NCBI GenBank assembly: GCA_024640505.1
Contig: JAHEEV010000002.1
Coordinates: forward strand, 34,141 to 98,140
Reading direction: 5' to 3'
DNA: 64,000 nt
DNA from: Halieaceae bacterium
Lineage (GTDB): Bacteria; Pseudomonadota; Gammaproteobacteria; Pseudomonadales; Halieaceae
Shown: piece after piece, positions 56,532 to 64,000 of the stretch
Position numbering within the stretch: the first letter of the stretch is position 1
Layout of the letters: every line of letters starts with the position of its first letter
The notes under the pieces: model-generated
Told to the model about the DNA's origin: nothing
Seen by the model: the letters and a program-made list of their open reading frames with translations, nothing else
Database searches by the model: none
Program-made: the position numbers and the translations under genes

Positions 56532-57731
56532 TCAGGCAGGCAACAGTCCGTAGACGATCCTGCGGATTTCATCTTCTGTCATGTAGCGTGGCACCGGGTA
56601 GAGTCCGCCCGCTTCAGTGATCGCCTCGTCGATGATGTCCGGGATGTCCTGGGCTTTCAGGTCCTTGGGTTTGAGCGGCAATTCCATGTCGAGCCGCATG
56701 TCGGTGATCGCCTGGATGAAAAGCCGGGACAACTCCGAGGCGCTGTCTCCCGCCTTGCCCAGTCCGACCAGCCGGGCCAGGTCTGCCAGGCGCACGTGTA
56801 CGCAGTCGCCATAGGCAGCGAGGACTTCCGGCAGGACCATGGCATTGGCATTACCGTGCGGTGTGCCGCAGACCCGACCCAGCTGGTGAGCGATTCCGTG
56901 AACATAGCCCACGGATGTCCTGCCGAATGCTGCGCCGGCGTAGAAAGAGGCCATCGCCATGCCGTCCCGCGCTTCCATGTCGTTGCCATCCTTGAATGCC
57001 CTTACCAGGTATTTGAAGATCAGGCGGATGGCTGCCCTGGCCTGTACCTCTGTGGATTCCGTCGACGCCCGGCTCAGGTAGGACTCCACCGCGTGGGTGA
57101 GGGCGTCCATGCCGGTGGCGGCGGTGATTCCCGGGGGCATCCCTTTCATGATCTCTGGATCGAGAGCCACGTAGCCGGGAATCATCTTGCTGTCGACCAC
57201 AGGAACCTTCCGGTGGGCGACGGGGTCGGTGATGATCGCAGCCAGGGTAATCTCCGAACCGGTGCCTGCGGTGGTGGGTATGGCGAACAGCGGAAGCCCG
57301 GGTCTCTTGGCTTTCTGGATGCCGTCGAAGTCATCCAGGGTCCCCGGGTTCTGGTGCAGCATGGCGATCATCTTGGCGGCATCCAGCACCGAGCCGCCGC
57401 CAACGGCGATGACGGCCTCACATTTTTCGGTGCGCAGCACAGCCTCGCCATTCTGCACCTGATCGAAGGCCGGGTCGGGCAGCACGCCATCGAAGATGGC
57501 GAATTCCACGCCTGTTTCGGTCAATTTGGCCTTGACGCCGTCGAGAATACCGGAGCCACCCAGGAACTCGTCGGTAACGATCAGCACTTTGGTGAACCCG
57601 AGAAGGGAGACCTGCTCGGCCAGCACCAGGGAGGAGCCGGCACCCTTGTAAACCATCGGCGCGTTGCGCGGCAGTAACCTCAGCAGCCAGGTAACGACAA
57701 AGGCCATGAATTTGTAGTATAGGGTTTTCAT
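56532..57731 (-). CDS. iron-containing alcohol dehydrogenase
   Basis: A 399-residue group III alcohol dehydrogenase. The NAD site is AVGGGSVLDAAKMIAML; substrate/iron ligands are in IPTTAGTGSEIT, DALTHAVESYLS, YVHGIAHQLGR and TPHGNANAMVLPEV. It has an unusual hydrophobic N-terminus (MKTLYYKFMAFVVTWLLRLLP), suggesting membrane association. AGGAGG lies 7 bases before ATG 57731. It follows the hydrolase fusion by 58 bases on the same strand. The alcohol or aldehyde substrate is unknown. Confidence 0.92.
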   Translation of the reverse strand: MKTLYYKFMAFVVTWLLRLLPRNAPMVYKGAGSSLVLAEQVSLLGFTKVLIVTDEFLGGSGILDGVKAKLTETGVEFAIFDGVLPDPAFDQVQNGEAVLRTEKCEAVIAVGGGSVLDAAKMIAMLHQNPGTLDDFDGIQKAKRPGLPLFAIPTTAGTGSEITLAAIITDPVAHRKVPVVDSKMIPGYVALDPEIMKGMPPGITAATGMDALTHAVESYLSRASTESTEVQARAAIRLIFKYLVRAFKDGNDMEARDGMAMASFYAGAAFGRTSVGYVHGIAHQLGRVCGTPHGNANAMVLPEVLAAYGDCVHVRLADLARLVGLGKAGDSASELSRLFIQAITDMRLDMELPLKPKDLKAQDIPDIIDEAITEAGGLYPVPRYMTEDEIRRIVYGLLPA

Positions 57732-57789
57732 TAACGCCCTCCTGCGGGATGCTTGATTCAGGTGCGCAATGATAGGCTGGCGGTGGGGC

Positions 57790-60066
57790 TTATGCCACTC
57801 TATTTTTGCGCTTGCCGGCGGGGCCGGTACGCATCCAGGCACGGACGCTGTCCAGGGGCTTGATCTGGCGCGCCGCCATGGCGCGTGCGACATTTTCGTG
57901 GACGAAGCGCGTCATTTCTGCGGTGATCTGCCGCGCCATGGTGTTGCCCTCCGTGGATGTCGCCATGATCATCAGGTGCGGGTTGAGAGGGTCCACGGGC
58001 AGGTTTTCCTGCTCCCGTCGTAGCATGACGTAGCGGGCGGGAATCTGCAGGTCCTGCTCGCGTTTTACGCCCTCTTTCTTCTTGCGGCTGGCGACCAGGT
58101 ACTGGTGCTCCTCCCGGTGGCGTTGGGCAGAGACCAGGAAGTCATCCTGGTGCACGATGCTGAGGAAGGGGATGTCGTAGGCCAGAATGATGTCCAGTGC
58201 CCGCAGGTGGCGTCGCTGGTATTCGGGAGGATCGTGCAGGGCAGCGTTCACTTCTTTGCACAGGCCGTAGAAGGAGGCGGTTTTCAGCAGTCGGTTCCCC
58301 ACCAGGCGCAATACGTAGGGACTGTCGGTGTTCAGCATACGCTGCTGCACAGTGCGGTTGTTGAGCAGCGCGCGCATCAGCACGTTCAGGCCGTTGATAA
58401 CCGGTCTGGCGGCGGGTGTTTCAAGGAATTTCCCCAGCCCCGGTAACCGGTCCTCCTCGCTGACCGCGGCCTCTTCCCCGGGTTGCAATCCTTCGGGACC
58501 CGACGTGTAGACGCGTTCGAATCCGGTGTAATCCAGTTCAGTGTTCTTGCGGTAGTGGGCTATGAGATTCTGGATGTTTTCGCCCGTATGGGGCCCGTCG
58601 GTAGGTGCCCAGGTCGCCAGGTGAATGATGCCGCTGGTGCGCAGGGCATCCACCAGTTGCCGATTCTCCACACTCAGCTGACTGTACGCTGGGATGGGGT
58701 CATCTCCGGTTCCGGCAATGGATAACAGCAGATGATCCGAGATCACTCCCGCTATTGAGTGCCCGGCTATGGGGACCGGTCGTCCCTGGCGCCAGATCTT
58801 CAGAACCGCCTTGCGCAACACCCTGGCGTAGTGTGGAAAGATCTCATCGTCCGGGAGGGTTTTGGCATGGCTTCCCCGGTGCAGGGCCGAGACAGTCCAG
58901 GCGCTGGGGAGTCGGATGAGAAAACTGGTGAAGCTGAACAGGCCCATGAATCCGTGCATCAACAGGATATGCACGCCCTCCGGCTCCTCTCCCTGTCGTG
59001 TTTCCGCTTTGTTCTGCATGAGTGTTCCCTGTTCACTGTATTCGAACAGGGTTTCCTCGAAATGCAGGGCATCCTCATCGGCGAGGATACAGACCTTCTC
59101 GGCAATCTCGTGGGTCTCTCGCAGCATGCGCAGGGGAGTCTCCATTACGGTCTGCTCGAAATCAGCGGTTTCCTCCATCTCGAATCTGCCCAGGGCACGC
59201 AGTTTATGGCTGCCGGCGACGATCAGGGAAATTCGTTCGGCATTGATGAGGGCGCCCCGATTGAGTGCGACCCGCAGCGCGCCGCCAGACTGTTTCAATA
59301 CGACCACGCCGGGTTCCCGGTCTTTCAGCTCCGACGTGTAAGGTGCAAACGCGCCCAGGGTTCCATCCTTGCCGATACCGCTGATGATGTAGTGGAAGGA
59401 CATGGTGCTGCCCAGCCTGGCCTGTATTTCCTTCTGATAGCGTTCCGCTTCTGCGCGCGCGCGACGGGTGGCTACGGCGGATTTGCCGGCGGCCAGTGCT
59501 TTTGTGGCCGAGGCGAGATTGATCGGATTGACCATGGTCAGGATCATCCGGTCGATGATATCGTCTTCATCCACGGGATGATTCAATCCCAGTCGATCGC
59601 CGAGCGTATTCAGTCCCCGAATGCCGATCAGCTTTCTGGCCAGGGGCACGATGAAGTTGATCACCAGGGCGTTCTCGGCGCTTTCCCAGCCCTTCTCGCC
59701 CGAGGACTCTTCCAGGAAGAAGAAGCGCACGTGCCTGATCCAATCGATGTCCGAGTGGTGCTCCGCAACCAGGGCCTGGTACTGCGCTTTGATGGTATTG
59801 CCACCCCCCACGGCGATGACAAAGTGCTGTTGTTTGTAGCGTCCCCACGCGGTCAGCCGGTCACGTTCCTGCCAGTCCCGATAGTATCTGGCCATCAGAT
59901 CGGCACCATGGCGGGCGGCGTCCGGCAGATTGGCCGAGATGCCCACGCGGATACCGGAAGCCTCCTGTACCAGGGCCGGTTTCGTTGTTTTCCGTAAGGT
60001 ATGCAACTGGTGCAGCGCGTCCTTGGCGCTGGCGTGCGGTAGCTTGCGGAGAGAAATTCGCGCCAT
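57790..60066 (-). CDS. fusion of a lactonase/sugar-phosphate isomerase-like domain and an alpha/beta hydrolase
   Basis: A 758-residue protein. The N-terminal half (about 1-350) resembles the 6-phosphogluconolactonase/NagB fold: HFVIAVGGGNTIKAQYQAL at residue 83, DIDWIRHVRFFFLEESS and YIISGIGKDGTLGAFAP, which parallels the GMGEDGHTAS loop. The C-terminal half is an alpha/beta hydrolase: HILLMHGFMGLFSFTSF at 367 (oxyanion loop HGF) and PIAGHSIAGVISD, whose Ser437 sits in a GxSxxG elbow. A likely catalytic His lies later in FLSIVHQDDF. I know no characterised fusion of this type. Start ATG 60066 (AAGGA upstream); 60102 is an alternative. Confidence 0.82.
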   Translation of the reverse strand: MARISLRKLPHASAKDALHQLHTLRKTTKPALVQEASGIRVGISANLPDAARHGADLMARYYRDWQERDRLTAWGRYKQQHFVIAVGGGNTIKAQYQALVAEHHSDIDWIRHVRFFFLEESSGEKGWESAENALVINFIVPLARKLIGIRGLNTLGDRLGLNHPVDEDDIIDRMILTMVNPINLASATKALAAGKSAVATRRARAEAERYQKEIQARLGSTMSFHYIISGIGKDGTLGAFAPYTSELKDREPGVVVLKQSGGALRVALNRGALINAERISLIVAGSHKLRALGRFEMEETADFEQTVMETPLRMLRETHEIAEKVCILADEDALHFEETLFEYSEQGTLMQNKAETRQGEEPEGVHILLMHGFMGLFSFTSFLIRLPSAWTVSALHRGSHAKTLPDDEIFPHYARVLRKAVLKIWRQGRPVPIAGHSIAGVISDHLLLSIAGTGDDPIPAYSQLSVENRQLVDALRTSGIIHLATWAPTDGPHTGENIQNLIAHYRKNTELDYTGFERVYTSGPEGLQPGEEAAVSEEDRLPGLGKFLETPAARPVINGLNVLMRALLNNRTVQQRMLNTDSPYVLRLVGNRLLKTASFYGLCKEVNAALHDPPEYQRRHLRALDIILAYDIPFLSIVHQDDFLVSAQRHREEHQYLVASRKKKEGVKREQDLQIPARYVMLRREQENLPVDPLNPHLMIMATSTEGNTMARQITAEMTRFVHENVARAMAARQIKPLDSVRAWMRTGPAGKRKNRVA

Positions 60067-60468
60067 GGGGTGCAGTCCTTGCGAGCGGAAACCTGTTTGC
60101 ATTTTGACAGAATCCAACGGGGAGGTGCTAATGTGCCTACAATTTTTCCAGCCCTGCATGTAAATTTGAGCCAGCAGGTGCTTTTCTCGCGATGGCGTTG
60201 ATCGAGGTCAATATCCAGATCAATGCCAAATTCAACAGTGGATTGTTTCACCCTGGGGAGAGGCTGTATTCGGTCCCTGACCTGGCCGGGAGATGTCATC
60301 CACAGCAACCGCTTTTCCGACACCCTGGTGGCGCAGATACGGCCCCGTTTCGCCTCTGAGGTGACAAAGTGCGTATCTGAGTATTCCCAGGCGAGCGGCT
60401 TTCTTCTCGCTGTCGGCGCTGTGTTCGTGATATTTTTGTTGCGTCCACTTCGCTCGCGGGCTGTAAAA
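60067..60468. other. divergent intergenic region, more AT-rich
   Basis: 402 bases between the minus-strand hydrolase fusion and the plus-strand DUF2235 gene. It must carry both promoters. It also holds a small open frame at 60192-60359. The GC content falls visibly from here to the right. No strong terminator hairpin is seen. Confidence 0.5.
60192..60359 (+). CDS. possible small or remnant ORF, 55 residues
   Basis: ATG to TGA gives 55 residues beginning MALIEVNIQINAKFNSG, which looks protein-like at first, then turns into Pro/His/Arg-rich sequence. AGCAGG lies about 12 bases upstream. It may be a remnant of a longer gene, or chance. No function can be suggested. Confidence 0.25.
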   Translation: MALIEVNIQINAKFNSGLFHPGERLYSVPDLAGRCHPQQPLFRHPGGADTAPFRL

Positions 60469-61554
60469 ATGAAGAACATCGTGATTTGTGCGGATGGTAC
60501 CTGGAATCGACCGGAAGAGGATATCAAGCGTGATCACGCGACCAATGTCCTGAAGGTAGCCCGCGCTATAGCACCCGTATCCAATGCCGGGGCGGAACAG
60601 GTTGTTTTCTACGACTGGGGCCTTGGCTCCTATCATGATGGCTTTACCGCTGGCGCATTTGGTAGCGGGATTAACAAGAATATTCAGGACTGCTATCGAT
60701 TCATTGTCCAGAACTACGCCCTTGGCGATAAGCTCTATTTCTTTGGCTTCAGCCGGGGTGCCTTCACCGTCAGGAGCTTGGCAGGGCTTATCAATAATTG
60801 TGGAATTCTGAAGCAGTCAAATGCGCGGCTGATAGCCCGGGCGTTTGAAATATACAAGGATACGGAGATCAAGCCCGATGATGATTTCTCCAGGAACTGG
60901 CGAAATCGGTATAGCAGTAAAGCCAAAGTTTCGGAATTAAGTAGCGAGGAGAGAAGCGCTTATACCGGGGACGGTCACCCGAAGGTGCACTTTATCGGAG
61001 TCTGGGATACGGTTGGGGCTCTGGGCGTGCCGCTATCGCTATTGAGCTTTTTCAATAAAGAGCACATGTTCCACGACAACAAAATCGGTCCCAATATCGT
61101 GACGGCGCGCCACGCGCTGGCGATTGATGAACGACGGGATGATTTCAAACCGACGATCTGGAAACAGCGTCCCGGCGTCAACATACAGCAAGTGTGGTTC
61201 GCGGGGTGTCACTCTGACATCGGTGGGGGTCTGGCGCCCGATAGAGATGGTTCCCGCCTGTCCGATTATCCATTGAAATGGATCGCGCAGGAAGCAACCG
61301 GATGTGGACTGAAACTTGCGAAGCATCTCGATTCAGACATCGAGCTCAATCCAACGTCGAAGCTCAACGAATCATTCGAGGGAAAGTGGCTCCTTGCAGG
61401 GCAGCACAAGCGTACCGTCACTTCCTATTTCAAAATTCACCAAAGCGTCAAGTTGCGGTATGAAGCGGACGCCAATTATCGACCGAAAAAGCTGGTTGCG
61501 CGATTGGGTACACCTCCGAACTGGGAGGAGCTCGTGCCAATAACCCACCGGTAG
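60469..61554 (+). CDS. DUF2235 alpha/beta hydrolase (Tle1-like)
   Basis: A 361-residue protein of the DUF2235 family, which includes the Tle1 phospholipases of type VI secretion. It opens NIVICADGTWNRPEED; the nucleophile is Ser95 in YFFGFSRGAFTVRSLAGL; Asp180 lies in FIGVWDTVGALG and a His in WFAGCHSDIGGG, completing a plausible triad. The frame is open back to 60223 and would add a hydrophobic stretch (FLLAVGAVFVIFLLRPL), so a membrane-anchored longer form is possible. No T6SS genes are nearby. GC is lower than in the rest of the window. Confidence 0.87.
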   Translation: MKNIVICADGTWNRPEEDIKRDHATNVLKVARAIAPVSNAGAEQVVFYDWGLGSYHDGFTAGAFGSGINKNIQDCYRFIVQNYALGDKLYFFGFSRGAFTVRSLAGLINNCGILKQSNARLIARAFEIYKDTEIKPDDDFSRNWRNRYSSKAKVSELSSEERSAYTGDGHPKVHFIGVWDTVGALGVPLSLLSFFNKEHMFHDNKIGPNIVTARHALAIDERRDDFKPTIWKQRPGVNIQQVWFAGCHSDIGGGLAPDRDGSRLSDYPLKWIAQEATGCGLKLAKHLDSDIELNPTSKLNESFEGKWLLAGQHKRTVTSYFKIHQSVKLRYEADANYRPKKLVARLGTPPNWEELVPITHR

Positions 61555-61699
61555 CGTCTCTACTCAGTCGCTGCATGCTTGCGCGGCTCAAGCGTTTCTG
61601 CCGAAGCGATCTGCGAGGCTTTATTTTCAGGTTACAATGCGTCATGCCAGTAGGGCACACTAGGGCACTGGCCAGATCAGTGCTGAACAGGAGATAGGA

Positions 61700-63226
61700 A
61701 TGCCTCAGGATCAGGCAAACTTCCAGCAGTTACTGCAATCAAGTTTCCCCATTATCATTGTTCATACCCACGATGAAAAACGCGTAGTCGACGTATTGCG
61801 CAATGTCGTGAGCACCAGTTTCCATCATGGACCCCTCTATGTTTGGAGCGCGCATAGTGGCCTGGAGACATCACTGGAGAAGCCTGTCAGCGAGTGGCGC
61901 ATAATAGGGCGTGAAGAGCAGGCCGAAAAGCCTGAAAAGAACACTACGGCACCGGAAGATGCGCTTCGACACATAAAAACACACATCAATTCCGGCGTTG
62001 TTCTACTGCCGGACTTCCACGCCTATCTGACTAATCCATCCGTTGTTCGAATGGTCAAGGAAATTGCGCAGGACTACGCCAGGAAGCCGGTCACGCTGGT
62101 ATTGGTGAGTCATGCATTTAAGGTTCCACCTGAATTGCAACGCCTCTGCGCCCATTTCGACATCAGCGTCCCGGATTCGAAGAAGATACGCCAGATACTC
62201 AATGATGAAGTCAGGGAGTGGCGCAAATCAAACAACGACAAAAAGGTAAAGACTGACAAGAAAACCCTGGAGCTGCTGATCAACAATCTTATTGGACTAA
62301 CAGAAAGCGACTCCCGACGCCTGATACGCGGTGCTATCTATGATGACTCGGTAATAACGCACAGTGATGTCAAGGAAATCATGCAGGCTAAGTACCAGAT
62401 GATTTCCGGCAATGGCGCGCTGGGTTTCGAGTATGACACCGCCAGTTTTGCCGACGTCGGCGGGTTTGAAAACCTACGCGACTGGCTTGAACTGAGAAAA
62501 TCTTTTTTTCTGGATGAGGGCAGTCTCCAGGACATCGACGTGCCACGGGGCATCTTGATGGTGGGGGTACAAGGATGTGGTAAGAGTCTCGCGGCGAAGT
62601 CTGTGGCGGGTAGCTGGGGAGTGCCGCTGCTTAAATTTGATTTCGGCGCTCTGTTTAACAAGTACATCGGTGAGAGCGAAAAGAATATCAGGGAAGCACT
62701 CAAATCTGCCGAACTGCTCGCGCCGTGCGTCTTGTGGGTTGATGAGATTGAAAAGGCCATATCTGGAGGTAATGACCAAACCGGGACATCCCAGAGAATT
62801 CTCGGCACCCTACTTACCTGGATGTCAGAAAATCAATCGAGAGTGTTTCTTGTCGCAACTTCAAACAATATCGAGGGATTGCCGCCTGAGTTAATTCGCA
62901 AGGGGCGGATCGACGAAATATTTTTTGTCGACTTGCCCGATAAAAAAGCGCGGCATGAAATATTTGAACTGCATCTAGGCAAACGAAAACTGAACTTGAG
63001 TAGTGATTGTATTAGCGCTCTGGTTGACGCGACAGACGGGTTTTCAGGTGCTGAGATCGAGCAGGCGGTGGTCGCCTCCCGCTATAGAGCTCACGCCGCG
63101 AGAGAAGAAGTTTCCCGCGGCCATGTCCTGGCAGAAATAGGGCAGACGCACCCTCTCTCGGTTGTCAGACAGGAAGCTATTCAAGCGTTAAGGCACTGGG
63201 CTGAAGGCAGGACGGTTCGAGCATAG
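61700..63226 (+). CDS. Ycf46-like AAA+ ATPase
   Basis: A 508-residue AAA protein. Residues 1-240 form a N-terminal degenerate ATPase-like domain (QLLQSSFPIIIVHTHDEKR, VVLLPDFHAYL); the C-terminal AAA domain has Walker A GVQGCGKS (289-296), pore loop KYIG (321-324), Walker B VLWVDEIEKA (344-353) and an arginine finger in IRKGRIDEIFFV. This two-part form matches chloroplast Ycf46 and its cyanobacterial relatives; partners and substrate are unknown. AGGAG precedes the ATG. It follows the DUF2235 gene by 145 bases. Confidence 0.9.
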   Translation: MPQDQANFQQLLQSSFPIIIVHTHDEKRVVDVLRNVVSTSFHHGPLYVWSAHSGLETSLEKPVSEWRIIGREEQAEKPEKNTTAPEDALRHIKTHINSGVVLLPDFHAYLTNPSVVRMVKEIAQDYARKPVTLVLVSHAFKVPPELQRLCAHFDISVPDSKKIRQILNDEVREWRKSNNDKKVKTDKKTLELLINNLIGLTESDSRRLIRGAIYDDSVITHSDVKEIMQAKYQMISGNGALGFEYDTASFADVGGFENLRDWLELRKSFFLDEGSLQDIDVPRGILMVGVQGCGKSLAAKSVAGSWGVPLLKFDFGALFNKYIGESEKNIREALKSAELLAPCVLWVDEIEKAISGGNDQTGTSQRILGTLLTWMSENQSRVFLVATSNNIEGLPPELIRKGRIDEIFFVDLPDKKARHEIFELHLGKRKLNLSSDCISALVDATDGFSGAEIEQAVVASRYRAHAAREEVSRGHVLAEIGQTHPLSVVRQEAIQALRHWAEGRTVRA

Positions 63227-63317
63227 CAGGTATAGGAGCTACCAATACGCTGTTGTCAGTCCTTCCAGAAGACCGGGTCAGCCTGGCTGGTGGAAGCGGG
63301 CATGCGCTAGCTTTGTG

Positions 63318-63740
63318 CTAAAGCGCACCACCGTGGGCTTCCATCCAGGCACCAAAGACAGTCAGCGATTCCGCGCTGATTTCATCCCTCAGCTCGGCGA
63401 TGGCATCGCCGTCGAAACGTGCAAACTCGGTGCCGTTGATCTCAAGCGCCGGCAGACCGGTGTTGATATATCGCGCAGTCCACTCCGCCACCACGGTCTC
63501 ACCATCGTTTGAAACGCTGTGCAGCTGCACGTCCCGCTGGCCCATCGTCCTGTCCAGGCCATTCACGGAATCTTGGAACTTCTGCAGGACTGCTTCACGC
63601 CCGTTGGCGGTATCTGAACCATCGCCGGAGTCGTAGCTGGCATCAGCGGTGAAATACTGCGCCAGGCGCGACCAGTCATCATCGGCATAGCTTAACTCGA
63701 AGTCAGCGGCATAGGCCTGAAATCGATCTTCTATATTCAT
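63318..63740 (-). CDS. SnoaL/NTF2-like protein
   Basis: A 140-residue cone-shaped NTF2-fold protein: RFQAYAADFELSYADDDWSRLAQYFTADASYD at the start and a following FQDSVNGLDRTMGQRDVQLH. Such proteins are ketosteroid-isomerase-like enzymes or small-ligand binders. GGAGG lies 5 bases before the ATG. It converges with the AAA gene 91 bases away and is probably monocistronic. No specific substrate can be assigned. Confidence 0.85.
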   Translation of the reverse strand: MNIEDRFQAYAADFELSYADDDWSRLAQYFTADASYDSGDGSDTANGREAVLQKFQDSVNGLDRTMGQRDVQLHSVSNDGETVVAEWTARYINTGLPALEINGTEFARFDGDAIAELRDEISAESLTVFGAWMEAHGGAL

Positions 63741-64000
63741 AGTAACCTCCCTCCAATCACCAGGCAGTATAGATGGTCATTGCCCGTTGTGCAGACTCCG
63801 GGTTCAATTATCTGATGGGTGTACGCGCTAGATTGAACGGCTTTCCAAGCGCATTCAACTTGCCAAGTCGTGAACTTTTGCCAGCCGCTTATTTTCTAGC
63901 CAAAGTCCTGCTCTTAGCTAAAAACATCTGACTGGTTGACGACTGCATGGAGGTGAACGCGGTCGTCCGTGTCGTTGGCGGTCGACTGACTGATTTTTTT
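63741..64000. other. right-edge intergenic region
   Basis: 260 bases with no complete gene. An ATG at 63947 opens a frame that runs to the window edge (18 codons, MEVNAVVRVVGGRLTDFF), but with no clear ribosome site; it could be the start of a gene beyond the edge. Confidence 0.4.

Noticed and set aside
58759..59997. 412-codon antisense frame over the hydrolase fusion
   Set aside because: The minus strand has clear active-site motifs and a ribosome site; the antisense frame has none.
63947..64000. Possible gene start at the right edge
   Set aside because: Only 18 codons are visible and there is no clear ribosome site; it cannot be judged without the adjoining sequence.

Overview
The window is a GC-rich gammaproteobacterial chromosome segment, almost entirely coding. 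Gene order around gyrA (mtaD-like, ubiG, mupP and yciK on one side; serC, pheA, tyrA, aroA, cmk, rpsA and ihfB on the other, followed by lapA, lapB, pyrF and a wbpM-type gene) matches the arrangement known from Pseudomonas. Several features differ: tyrA and aroA are separate genes, there is no hisC between pheA and tyrA, and a Na+-pumping decarboxylase operon is present. This suggests a marine relative (for example the Cellvibrionales/Halieaceae branch). That placement is inference from gene content and order, not from a search.

Layout. 1-8.7 kb: the 3' end of ppc, a secreted YSC84/SYLF protein, the lutABC lactate oxidation genes (minus strand), an unusual coiled-coil/membrane/propeller protein and a saccharopine-dehydrogenase-like reductase. 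8.9-18.1 kb: one plus-strand operon with a family-5 solute-binding protein, two permeases, a double ATPase, an FAD-linked 2-hydroxyacid dehydrogenase and a ThDP enzyme. 18.2-24.6 kb: ferritin, acyltransferase and dusC (minus), then oadGAB, a 196-bp nested palindrome and a thioesterase. 24.7-31.9 kb: pdxJ, a cyclophilin, an SH3 protein, yciI and yciB (minus), then the PHP nuclease, yciO, scpA, scpB and rluB (plus). 32-37.2 kb: an MscS channel, converging with yciK, mupP, ubiG and mtaD.

37.5-50.9 kb: gyrA, the aromatic amino acid block serC-pheA-tyrA-aroA, cmk, rpsA, an inverted-repeat element, ihfB, lapAB, pyrF and a comEA-like gene. 51-55 kb: a sugar-nucleotide epimerase, a polyprenyl-phosphate sugar-1-phosphate transferase and a WbpM-type dehydratase. 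These can start a surface glycan, but no polymerase or flippase lies between ihfB and wbpM. 55-60 kb: a DHH phosphoesterase-like gene, then a minus-strand group of a lactonase/isomerase-like plus alpha/beta-hydrolase fusion, an iron alcohol dehydrogenase and a small membrane protein. 60.2-64 kb is visibly more AT-rich and holds a DUF2235 hydrolase, a Ycf46-like AAA ATPase and a SnoaL-like protein; it may be the edge of an acquired segment.

The least described items are the hydrolase fusion (57790-60066), the coiled-coil/propeller protein (4566-7316), the transporter-oxidase-decarboxylase operon (8945-18134), the DUF2235/AAA pair (60469-63226) and two palindromic elements (24030-24225 and 47411-47520). 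No tRNA, rRNA, CRISPR array, transposase or phage gene was seen.
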